From the NCBI RefSeq assembly GCF_001429295.1, contig NZ_LMJL01000010.1, forward strand, positions 578,529-642,528: a stretch of 64,000 nucleotides of DNA. The letters run 5' to 3'. The position numbers and the translations under genes are program-made. Below are positions 7,868-15,544 of the stretch, one piece after another; position 1 is the first letter of the stretch; each line of letters starts with the position of its first letter. The notes beneath the pieces were generated by a model, which did no database searches, had not been told where the DNA came from, and worked only from the letters and a program-made list of their open reading frames with translations. This stretch comes from Flavobacterium sp. Root935. GTDB taxonomy: Bacteria > Bacteroidota > Bacteroidia > Flavobacteriales > Flavobacteriaceae.

Positions 7868-8062
7868 TTAAATAAAAAAATCTTCTCCTTCTTCTTCAAG
7901 TGCATACATATGAAACAGTACTGATTTGTGAGTTTTTAAATATTGTTCCGGGTTATATTTTAAAGTTTCACTCGTTGATTCTTCAACTTTAGTATTATTT
8001 TTTTGTGAATCTGTTCTCAATAAGTATTGAAATGCAATTGTATTTATATCTAGTGTATTCAT
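7868..8062 (-). CDS. small protein B of the methionine attenuator units (64 aa)
   Basis: An unrecognised small acidic protein beginning MNTLDINTIAFQYLL and ending VLFHMYALEEEGEDFFI. The start and the C-terminal LF.MY...FI pattern match the 67-residue protein at 4337-4540, which sits in the same position in the metX unit. There is no signal peptide, no membrane helix and no cysteine. It lies between terminator C and metY. It may be a small regulator of the pathway, or an ORF kept for RNA control; the sequence cannot tell. Confidence 0.6.
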   Translation of the reverse strand: MNTLDINTIAFQYLLRTDSQKNNTKVEESTSETLKYNPEQYLKTHKSVLFHMYALEEEGEDFFI

Positions 8063-8088
8063 GATTTAAAATTTAAAATGTTGAAATG

Positions 8089-8122
8089 AAAAAAGCCCTT
8101 TCGGATGGCTACCAAAAGGGCT
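8089..8122 (-). terminator. attenuator terminator C
   Basis: An 8-bp stem (AGCCCTTT / AAAGGGCT; plus-strand 8115-8122 with 8094-8101) is followed by TTTTTT on the minus strand. It is placed between the Met/Cys leader ORF and small protein B. Confidence 0.88.
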
Positions 8123-8154
8123 TATAGTTTTAACTATAACAAAGATTTTATCTT

Positions 8155-8235
8155 TCACTTTTGGCAACAGCAAGTCGGGATGCACATTTGCATCATTTCA
8201 CAACACATCATATTTCTTCTTGCTATTGCTTTCAT
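8155..8235 (-). CDS. Met/Cys-rich leader peptide C (26 aa) of the metY unit
   Basis: A 26-codon ORF too short for ordinary gene calling. After the start it contains five Met and six Cys codons in 25: NMMCCEMMQMC at positions 8-18 and TCCCQK at the end. The last codons (plus-strand 8158-8164) give CCAAAAG, which is complementary to CTTTTGG in the 5' arm of terminator C (plus-strand 8112-8118). A ribosome reaching the stop would cover this segment and let the terminator form. Stalling at Met or Cys codons would free it and permit readthrough into metY. The codon content, pairing and pathway agree. The mechanism is inferred. Confidence 0.85.
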   Translation of the reverse strand: MKAIARRNMMCCEMMQMCIPTCCCQK

Positions 8236-8280
8236 TTTTTTAAATTGGTTTGTTTTTTTAATTCGACTAATTCGATAGAG

Positions 8281-8311
8281 TAAATGTAATAATATTTTTT
8301 TAACTACCAAA
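8281..8311 (-). promoter_or_regulatory. promoter for the metY attenuator unit
   Basis: On the minus strand TTTG (8311-8308), a 19-base spacer and TACATTTA (8288-8281) fit the Bacteroidota promoter consensus with one mismatch, placing the transcript start about 40 bases before leader ORF C. Confidence 0.6.
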
Positions 8312-8464
8312 TTAAAATTCGATTTTTATTATTAAATTTTTATAATCACTTATTATATATATACAATTATTCTAGAAGCATGCAGTATTAGCCACAGATT
8401 AAAGAATTAAAATGATTAAATAAACCTTTTAATTTGAGTAATCTGCGGAAACAATTCTGAATTC

Positions 8465-11311
8465 TTAAAATTTAAAGCTTAAACGTGCAAAACCAAATCT
8501 TCCGTTCAATCCAAATTGAGAAACTGCTCTTGAATAAGCAAACTGATTTGCATTGGTCAAGTCTGTACTTGGCGCTGGAGATAAAGTTGGAGTTGTATTT
8601 GTAAAAGCTGGAGTTGCCGGATTGTTTCTATCTGGATAAACGTCTCCTATATTATTAAATCCAACAGTCGCTCTAAAATGTTCGTTAATCTGATATCCGA
8701 AAGATAAATCTGTTACTAATTTTGCACTGTATTCTGGATGCTCGTATACAGAAGCTGATCCATCTAGATTCACATCTGTTGCTCCTGGATCTGTAACTTT
8801 TCCGAAGTAGCTGTTTCTTAAATAAATATCTAGTTTTTTGATGCTAAAAGTTGTCATCAAGTTTGCTTTTAATTTTGGAATGGCTTCTTCTAAATAAATT
8901 CGGCTTGATTCTGGAAAGAAAGAATAAATATACGGATCTCCTCCTGCATCAATTATTGATTGCGGAATGTGTAAATCTCCAACTCTTTTGGTTTCATTGT
9001 AACTCAAAGCAAAATCATTTCTGATTACGAAATCTTGAATGACATCATATTTTTGAGATATTACCAAATCAATTCCTTTAGTTTCAGAGTCGATTCCGTT
9101 TGTCCAAAAAGAAGCTCTTTCTACACCTTTCAAATCAAATGCTTGTTGAAATAATGTCAATGCTTCTGCCTGCGTTGGAGATGTAGCGGCAGCAATTTGC
9201 GCATCTGTTGGTCTTGCATATTGTCCCGACAGTACAACGCGATCGTTGATTCTTGTAAAATAAGCATCAGTAGCAATGGTTATGTTAGCTTCAGGAATTT
9301 TAAATGTAAATCCTGTACTGATGCTTTTTGATTTCTCTGGTTTTAGGTTTTCTACACCAATACTTTTGGCTGCCTGCGAATCGTTTGTAAAATAACCTAC
9401 TTGATAGGGCGAACCATTGATGAATTGTGTTGAACTTGCTTCAAAATATTTTTGCTGTAATGAAGGCGCTCTAAAACCTGTTTGTCCAGAAATCCTCCAA
9501 TTAATATTATCTGTCAATTTTAAAAGAGAGGCTAGTTTAAAAGTAACTGTACTTCCAAAATCTGAATAATTTTCATAACGTGCAGCTCCATTTACCAGCC
9601 ATTTTTCTGTTGCATTCAATTCTAAATCAATATATCCCGCACCACTTTTTCTATCTCTTTCTTTAGCATCTGAAGGCTGGAAACCTGAGAATCCCTGCGC
9701 TCCTGCTCCACGTTTGTTTCCAAAGAAATCTGTAACTATTAAAGGAGAAGTGCTTGGCAAAATTCCCGTTACCAAATTTCCGTTTACATCATATAAGCCG
9801 TAAGAAGCTTCATCACCTTGTTTAATTTGGTAATTTTCATATCTGAATTCCCCGCCAAAAGCAACGTTTAATCCTGAAAGAAAATCGTATTTTTTACTAA
9901 AGTCTAAATTGGTTGTACTTTGTAAAAACGAAACTTTACCGGCATCAAAACTAAAAGGAGAATTTGTTCCAAGAGTTGCATTAATAGTATTGTTTACATC
10001 ATATTTGAATGAGTTTGTTCCAAGGTTTGTACTTAAATCGGTATCGAAACCAAATAATTCTGTGTTTACTCCAACTGCTGCAGAAGCATCTAATATATCT
10101 GATTCTATTTCTGGTAAAAATCCATTTTGATACACTTGCGTGAAAGTTCCAGAACCGTTTGGAAGCCTGTTAAACGCATACGATTTTCCATTTCTATACG
10201 ACACTCCACCAAAAGAGTACAAAGAAGTACTTTCAGATAAAGGATATTTTGCATTATAATATGCCTGACCAGAAGCAAGTTCTGACTGGCCAACACTCAT
10301 ATTGTAGTCACTTCTTTGCTGTCCTCTGTAGGCTAATTCATTATTAGTAACATCAAAATTCAAAGCTGTCTGCATTTGCGCAATTGTTGTTGCAGATGCT
10401 ATTGCAGTTTGCTGTGCTGCTGTAAAATAGCTCACTTGAGGCGCATATTGTTGTAATGAACTAATAATTTGTGCCGAGTTTCCAGTCGTATTAATGTTGC
10501 TGAATAATGAATTTATTTCAACTCCATTTTGTGCTGCTCGATTTTCAACAGCATTATAGGCATTAAAAATATTATTGCTTCTAATTCCTGCTCTGCTTGT
10601 TGCTTGTCTTGTAACGGCAGTTCCTGTAATATTGAAGAAACTTCCCGGTTTACCTAATGAAGTTCCGTAATTTAAATCGACTTGAACAGTTTGCCCGTCT
10701 GCTCCTCCTTCGAAATTATTAGATCCAGATGATAAATTAGTTCCGTATTGGATTCCTCCGGTAAGGAAATCAGCGTTCTTTTTTAATACAATATTAATTA
10801 CTCCGGCAATGGCGTCAGAACCGTATTGGGCCGCAGCTCCATCTCTTAAAACTTCAATTCTCTCTATTGCAAAAGACGGAATCGCATTTAAATCTGTTCC
10901 AACAGAACCTCTTCCAGGCGATCCGTTTATATTAACCAAAGCACTTGTATGTCTTCTTTTTCCGTTTACTAAAATTAAAACCTGATCTGGCCCTAATCCT
11001 CTTAATTGTGCTGGATCAACGTGATCTGTTGCATCTGCTGTTGATGTTGCGTTACTTGTAAACGAAGGCGCAACATAGTTTAATATTTGAGTTACGCTTG
11101 TTTGCGGCGCACCTTTTGTTATTTCGCCTACGTTAAAAACATCAACCGGAACCGGCACATCTGTTTTTACTCTGTTTTTACTTCTAGATCCAATAACTGT
11201 TACTTCTGTTAATTCATTACTCTTTAAAGTATCCTGCTCTTTTTTATTGTCCTGAGCATAAATACCTGAAAATGTAAAAAGACCTAAAACGATTAGTACA
11301 TTTTTTTTCAT
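8465..11311 (-). CDS. TonB-dependent outer membrane receptor under Met/Cys attenuator control
   Basis: A 948-residue outer membrane receptor. A signal peptide (1-19, ending in YAQ) is followed by a linker and a plug domain (VTVIGSRSKNR, VNGKRRHTSALVN, ERIEVLRDGAAAQYGSDAIAGVINI) and a beta-barrel ending in aromatic F (ARLSFKF). No carboxypeptidase-like N-terminal domain is present. The substrate is not evident from the sequence. The Met/Cys-coding leader and terminator immediately upstream suggest uptake of a sulfur-containing or sulfur-linked nutrient; this is inference from regulation only. It is transcribed toward metY but has its own promoter and leader. Confidence 0.9.
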   Translation of the reverse strand: MKKNVLIVLGLFTFSGIYAQDNKKEQDTLKSNELTEVTVIGSRSKNRVKTDVPVPVDVFNVGEITKGAPQTSVTQILNYVAPSFTSNATSTADATDHVDPAQLRGLGPDQVLILVNGKRRHTSALVNINGSPGRGSVGTDLNAIPSFAIERIEVLRDGAAAQYGSDAIAGVINIVLKKNADFLTGGIQYGTNLSSGSNNFEGGADGQTVQVDLNYGTSLGKPGSFFNITGTAVTRQATSRAGIRSNNIFNAYNAVENRAAQNGVEINSLFSNINTTGNSAQIISSLQQYAPQVSYFTAAQQTAIASATTIAQMQTALNFDVTNNELAYRGQQRSDYNMSVGQSELASGQAYYNAKYPLSESTSLYSFGGVSYRNGKSYAFNRLPNGSGTFTQVYQNGFLPEIESDILDASAAVGVNTELFGFDTDLSTNLGTNSFKYDVNNTINATLGTNSPFSFDAGKVSFLQSTTNLDFSKKYDFLSGLNVAFGGEFRYENYQIKQGDEASYGLYDVNGNLVTGILPSTSPLIVTDFFGNKRGAGAQGFSGFQPSDAKERDRKSGAGYIDLELNATEKWLVNGAARYENYSDFGSTVTFKLASLLKLTDNINWRISGQTGFRAPSLQQKYFEASSTQFINGSPYQVGYFTNDSQAAKSIGVENLKPEKSKSISTGFTFKIPEANITIATDAYFTRINDRVVLSGQYARPTDAQIAAATSPTQAEALTLFQQAFDLKGVERASFWTNGIDSETKGIDLVISQKYDVIQDFVIRNDFALSYNETKRVGDLHIPQSIIDAGGDPYIYSFFPESSRIYLEEAIPKLKANLMTTFSIKKLDIYLRNSYFGKVTDPGATDVNLDGSASVYEHPEYSAKLVTDLSFGYQINEHFRATVGFNNIGDVYPDRNNPATPAFTNTTPTLSPAPSTDLTNANQFAYSRAVSQFGLNGRFGFARLSFKF

Positions 11312-11372
11312 TTTTTTAACTGATTAATTAGTTGTTTTTGGCTTAAAAAAAATCTTACAGCTTTCTTTTTTG

Positions 11373-11404
11373 AACAAAAAAAACCTCTGCGGGCTGCAGA
11401 GGTT
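11373..11404 (-). terminator. attenuator terminator D
   Basis: A 9-bp perfect stem (AACCTCTGC / GCAGAGGTT; plus-strand 11396-11404 with 11382-11390) is followed by eight T on the minus strand. It lies between leader ORF D and the TonB receptor start. Confidence 0.9.
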
Positions 11405-11427
11405 CTATATATGTTGTTGAAAAAAAA

Positions 11428-11496
11428 CTACAATAGAGTCTCTGCGGATAACTCCGGCATCTTACAAGACATCATATTGCAAATTGTAAATTTCAT
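11428..11496 (-). CDS. Met/Cys-containing leader peptide D (22 aa) of the TonB receptor
   Basis: A 22-codon ORF with the core ICNMMSCKM (positions 5-13), close in pattern to NMMCC of leader C. Downstream codons TCC GCA GAG contain GCAGAG (plus-strand 11440-11445), a copy of the terminator 3' arm that can pair with CTCTGC in the 5' arm (plus-strand 11396-11401). The Met/Cys codons thus lie just upstream of an antiterminator segment within the ORF, as expected for attenuation by ribosome stalling. The function is inferred. Confidence 0.78.
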   Translation of the reverse strand: MKFTICNMMSCKMPELSAETLL

Positions 11497-11519
11497 TTCT
11501 TTCTGTTATTTTAACGAAG

Positions 11520-11551
11520 CAAATGTGCGAACTATTTTTTAATCGACCAAA
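11520..11551 (-). promoter_or_regulatory. promoter for the TonB receptor attenuator unit
   Basis: On the minus strand TTTG (11551-11548), a 20-base spacer and CACATTTG (11527-11520) resemble the promoter of leader A (CATATTTG) and the general consensus. The transcript would begin shortly before leader ORF D. Confidence 0.55.
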
Positions 11552-11640
11552 CAAAAACCAAAATAATTTCTATTACCCTATCAATCTAGTATGTTTTTGT
11601 TAAATTTCTGTTGTAAAAAATAAAAAAAGTTGAACTTTAA

Positions 11641-11670
11641 TTTGCAAATCAAAATGGTTTTGTACTTTTG
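11641..11670 (+). promoter_or_regulatory. metK promoter
   Basis: TTTG at 11641, an 18-base spacer and a perfect TACTTTTG at 11663-11670 match the Bacteroidota promoter consensus. Transcription would start just before the riboswitch-like leader at 11682. Confidence 0.65.
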
Positions 11671-11681
11671 CACGCGAATAC

Positions 11682-11817
11682 AGAGGAAAAATTTGAACTG
11701 ATTGCAACCTCTTCATAATGAAATGGTTCGTTATGAATACTGAAAGATAGATTTCAGTAGTAAAAAATGCTAAAGCAGGAACTCTCCTTTAGCACTTTCA
11801 GCAATTACTTTTTCCTC
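11682..11817 (+). promoter_or_regulatory. SAM-II-like riboswitch leader of metK
   Basis: AGAGG (11682-11686) and CCTCT (11708-11712) close a 21-base loop ending in GATTGCAA, followed downstream by TAAAAAATGCTAAAGCAGG (11761-11779). These are the conserved parts and order of SAM-II aptamers (T-rich loop, ATTGCAA, then GCTAAA..GG). CTG in the loop can pair with CAG after GCTAAA as the pseudoknot. Two extra hairpins lie in between (TTCATAA/TTATGAA; ACTGAAA/TTTCAGT). Two competing helices are possible: GAGGAAAAA (11683-11691) with TTTTTCCTC (11809-11817), and TGCTAAA (11768-11774) with TTTAGCA (11788-11794). They would dismantle the aptamer and look like the expression platform. The class is assigned by eye. 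Confidence 0.65.
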
Positions 11818-11843
11818 GCTTAATGTTAATTTAATAAATTATT

Positions 11844-13094
11844 ATGGCTTATTTATTTACGTCAGAATCTGTTAGTGAAGGGCATCCAGACAAAGTTGCA
11901 GATCAAATTTCGGATGCTTTAATTGATAACTTTCTGGCATTTGATGCTGATTCAAAAGTAGCTTGTGAAACATTAGTTACTACAGGTCAGGTAATTTTAG
12001 CAGGTGAAGTAAAATCGAATACTTATCTTGATGTACAACAAATTGCACGTGAGGTAATCCGTAAAATTGGATATACTAAAAGTGAATATATGTTTGAAGC
12101 GAATTCTTGTGGAATTCTTTCTGCAATTCACGAGCAGTCTGCAGACATTAATCAAGGGGTTGACAGAGCGAAGCCAGAAGAGCAAGGTGCTGGAGACCAA
12201 GGAATGATGTTTGGTTACGCTACAAACGAAACTGAAAACTTCATGCCTTTGGCACTTGATTTATCTCATAAATTATTACAAGAGTTAGCTATTTTAAGAC
12301 GTGAAAACAAAGAAATCACTTATTTACGTCCAGATGCTAAATCTCAAGTAACTTTAGAATACAGCGACGATAACAAACCGACTCGTATTGATGCAATTGT
12401 TATCTCAACACAACATGACGATTTTGATGAAGAAGCTGCAATGCTTGCTAAAATCAAAAAAGATATTATCGAAATCTTGATTCCAAGAATTATCGCTAAA
12501 AACCCAGAGCACGCTCATTTATTCAACGATAAAATCAACTACCATATTAACCCAACAGGAAAATTCGTTATTGGAGGACCTCACGGAGATACTGGTTTAA
12601 CAGGAAGAAAAATCATCGTTGATACTTACGGTGGAAAAGGTGCTCACGGTGGTGGTGCATTCTCTGGAAAAGATCCAAGTAAAGTAGATAGAAGTGCTGC
12701 TTATGCTACACGTCATATCGCTAAAAACTTAGTTGCTGCAGGTGTTGCTGATGAAATCTTAGTTCAGGTTTCTTATGCAATTGGAGTTGCTGAGCCAATG
12801 GGAATTTTCATTGAAACTTACGGAACTTCAAAAGTAAACTTAACAAACGGTGAAATCGCTAAAAAAGTAGAAGCTATCTTCGATATGCGTCCTTACTTTA
12901 TCGAGCAAAGATTAAAATTAAGAAACCCTATCTACAGCGAAACTGCTGCTTACGGACACATGGGACGTAAACCAGAAACTGTAACTAAAACTTTCTCTGC
13001 TCCAGGCGGAAACGAAAAAACAGTTACTGTTGAATTATTTACATGGGAAAAACTTGATTTTGTTGATCAAGTAAAAGCTGCATTTGGATTGTAA
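11844..13094 (+). CDS. metK: S-adenosylmethionine synthetase
   Basis: A 416-residue cytoplasmic enzyme that makes SAM from methionine and ATP. The family signatures are plain: [21 protein letters not shown] at the N terminus (His for ATP), [12 protein letters not shown] in the middle, and [18 protein letters not shown] near residue 270. The length is slightly above the usual 380-400. It stands alone on the plus strand, divergent from the TonB receptor, with a bidirectional terminator after it. The riboswitch-like leader suggests feedback by its product SAM. Confidence 0.97.
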   Translation: MAYLFTSESVSEGHPDKVADQISDALIDNFLAFDADSKVACETLVTTGQVILAGEVKSNTYLDVQQIAREVIRKIGYTKSEYMFEANSCGILSAIHEQSADINQGVDRAKPEEQGAGDQGMMFGYATNETENFMPLALDLSHKLLQELAILRRENKEITYLRPDAKSQVTLEYSDDNKPTRIDAIVISTQHDDFDEEAAMLAKIKKDIIEILIPRIIAKNPEHAHLFNDKINYHINPTGKFVIGGPHGDTGLTGRKIIVDTYGGKGAHGGGAFSGKDPSKVDRSAAYATRHIAKNLVAAGVADEILVQVSYAIGVAEPMGIFIETYGTSKVNLTNGEIAKKVEAIFDMRPYFIEQRLKLRNPIYSETAAYGHMGRKPETVTKTFSAPGGNEKTVTVELFTWEKLDFVDQVKAAFGL

Positions 13095-13150
13095 ATCTAG
13101 ACTTATAGACTCGCTTAGATCGTTAGACATCTTAGTTAGCCTGAACATAA

Positions 13151-13185
13151 AAAAGCCGATTTCTTAAATTAGAAATCGGCTTTTT
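13151..13185. terminator. bidirectional terminator between metK and the next minus-strand gene
   Basis: A 14-bp perfect stem (AAAAGCCGATTTCT / AGAAATCGGCTTTT, 6-base loop) is flanked by A and T runs, so it can end transcripts from both sides. Confidence 0.9.
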
Positions 13186-13205
13186 GCTTTTAGAACTTAG
13201 TCTTA

Positions 13206-15452
13206 TTAATATGTTCCGTTTTGCATTTTTGCTAACGTGTCTTTAATTTCAGTCGCAGTTTCTTCTTCAGTCACACCAGATAAATATTTCACTGCTAAAG
13301 TCTGAGTTTCGATTGCTTTTTGCTTTTGTCCGTCTTTATAATATAACTGCGCCAAAGTATCTAAATAATATGGATTGTTTTTAGTAACAACCAAACTGTA
13401 TTCAGACCATTTGATAGCATCTTTTAAAAAGTTAGAATTCTGAGGTTTTAATACCACACTCCAAGCTGCTGTATTTGCAAGGTTAGAATGATATTCTTTA
13501 AACATATTCCAGCCGTCATAAGAATAACTTGAACTAGAATCTAATCCTGCAAAAATGGCGTCTAATTTTTCAATTGGACTTGTTCCTGCCAAAGTATTAT
13601 CAAAATAGGTATTGAATTCTTTTAAGAAAGTTGTGTTAGAACCATCTTTGTCTTCAACCTGACCTAAATAATCAAAATAATTGCGGTAAGCATCAAAATT
13701 ACCTTTACCAGACGCAATTATCTTTTTATAAATAGAATTGACTTTTTCTTTATTGATATTTCCTGTAACTCCATCTTGAGATGCATAAAGGTTTAACTGT
13801 AACGCATTTGAAATTTCAGTAACTGGACTTCCAACATTATGAAGTTGTCCTACTATACTATTGAACTCTGCACGTTTGTTTTCTATATCATCAGAATGTT
13901 TAAGCAAATAGTCTATCGCCAAGAAATCGGTGTCGTTTAAAATTTTATCTTCATTAAAAAGCTGTTTTGTAAATCCTTGGTTTTTGATTTCCTTTACAAT
14001 TGTTTCAACCAAATAAATATCTGATTTAGTATCTTTTTGATGAGCTTCAATTAATTTTTTCCAACTTGCGGCAACTTCTTTTTTGTCTAAAGGTGTTTTT
14101 GTGAATACAAATTCTGTTGAATTAGGATCTGTTACTACATCTTCTGAATCGTAGTCATAAGAAGCTTCGAGCATTGCTGCTTTATTAAAAGCCTTAATTA
14201 TATCGGCATCACCTGCTTTTTTATTCTTTAAAACAGTATTCATTGCTAAAAAAGCATCTGTTCGCAGAAGTTTGCGATAAAAATCACCATAATAACTAAA
14301 TTGATATTTCTGAGCTTCTAAATCAGATTTTGCAACTGCTAGTATATTGCCTTGACCGTTCAATACCAATACGCTTGGATCATTTGTTATTTTATTGTTT
14401 TTGAGCCATTTTTTATCATCGGCTCCAGCCAAATAATAATTAAAAACATCGTAAACAGGATTATAAGCATCGTACATACTATATCCAGCTTGAGTTTCTT
14501 GATCTTTTATAAATAAATCAAAACTCTCTTTTGCTTCTTTTTTACTATTGACATAAACTCCTAAAAACTTATTATTGTTTGATTCTTTAGTCGCCGAAAT
14601 GGCTTTGTTCAGATTATTTTCAATTTTTAATTTAAAATCATATTGTGTATAAGCTGGAGTTGCTACATCTTCAACGGCAACCACAACACTATCTTTTGCA
14701 ACAAGTCCTGTCCCAAAATCTTCGTTCACCAAAACATTTTCTTTACCTGGATAAGTCCAATTTGCAATAGACAAACTTTCTAGAGGAGTAACTTTTGAAG
14801 TTTTGGCTGCTGGCTGAGGATCTTTTTCATTAGTAAAAACTAAAGGATTTAATCCTGATTTTTCAGAGATTATCAATTGATTGGTTTTTCTATCAAAAAA
14901 TCCTGAAATTTTCAAATCTCCCAAAACTGCCAATTCATAACCAATTGTTATTTCAGAAACATCTTTTGGCAATGCGTATTTATTAACCGTCGTTGGGTTG
15001 TAGTTATCTTCAAATACTAAATATAAAAAGTCTGCTTTTTCAATTTCAAAAGTAAGATCAGTCTCCTTCCATTCTGGATCTATCTTCGTTTTAATGTCTG
15101 AAATTCTTTGGTATTTAATTTCTTCTTTACCTTTTTGAGTTCCTATATAAAAGGAATAGTACGAAGGATCTAAGAATTTTACTTTTATGCTTTTAGCTTT
15201 TTTATCTACTTTAAAAGAAAGATCAAAATTAGTTGCTGTAGCTGTGTTTTTAGCAAACAGCAATGAATCTCCTTTTACCTCATAATCACCTGAATAAAAT
15301 ACTAGTTCATATTTGTTACCATCCAATAAATTTAATTTGATTTTCTGGCCTTTGTTTGTAGATAAATAGGTTCCTTTTTCATTATTTTCTTGAGAAAAAG
15401 ACATAGAAATTGCCGAAGTAAATAGCAATAAACTCCAAATAAAATTGCGCAT
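13206..15452 (-). CDS. secreted protein with TPR-like C terminus, function unknown
   Basis: A 748-residue exported protein with a signal peptide (1-20, ...SMSFSQ). The first third is beta-rich and may be carbohydrate- or ligand-binding. The segment around 340-380 (DPSVLVLNGQGNILAVAKSD) resembles the end of a thioredoxin fold, but no CxxC motif is visible. The C-terminal part is helical and ends with a TPR-like repeat (PYYLDTLAQLYYKDGQKQKAIETQ in two halves). No enzyme signature is recognised. It follows the outer-membrane beta-barrel gene by 92 bases on the same strand and may form a unit with it and the GLPGLI gene. Confidence 0.7.
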   Translation of the reverse strand: MRNFIWSLLLFTSAISMSFSQENNEKGTYLSTNKGQKIKLNLLDGNKYELVFYSGDYEVKGDSLLFAKNTATATNFDLSFKVDKKAKSIKVKFLDPSYYSFYIGTQKGKEEIKYQRISDIKTKIDPEWKETDLTFEIEKADFLYLVFEDNYNPTTVNKYALPKDVSEITIGYELAVLGDLKISGFFDRKTNQLIISEKSGLNPLVFTNEKDPQPAAKTSKVTPLESLSIANWTYPGKENVLVNEDFGTGLVAKDSVVVAVEDVATPAYTQYDFKLKIENNLNKAISATKESNNNKFLGVYVNSKKEAKESFDLFIKDQETQAGYSMYDAYNPVYDVFNYYLAGADDKKWLKNNKITNDPSVLVLNGQGNILAVAKSDLEAQKYQFSYYGDFYRKLLRTDAFLAMNTVLKNKKAGDADIIKAFNKAAMLEASYDYDSEDVVTDPNSTEFVFTKTPLDKKEVAASWKKLIEAHQKDTKSDIYLVETIVKEIKNQGFTKQLFNEDKILNDTDFLAIDYLLKHSDDIENKRAEFNSIVGQLHNVGSPVTEISNALQLNLYASQDGVTGNINKEKVNSIYKKIIASGKGNFDAYRNYFDYLGQVEDKDGSNTTFLKEFNTYFDNTLAGTSPIEKLDAIFAGLDSSSSYSYDGWNMFKEYHSNLANTAAWSVVLKPQNSNFLKDAIKWSEYSLVVTKNNPYYLDTLAQLYYKDGQKQKAIETQTLAVKYLSGVTEEETATEIKDTLAKMQNGTY

Positions 15453-15544
15453 AATATAAAAATTTGGCTGTTAATATTCATGTAAAGATATTCCATTCTT
15501 ATTTAAATAAACACCTTATTTATAAAATTAAACCAATTCTATTA

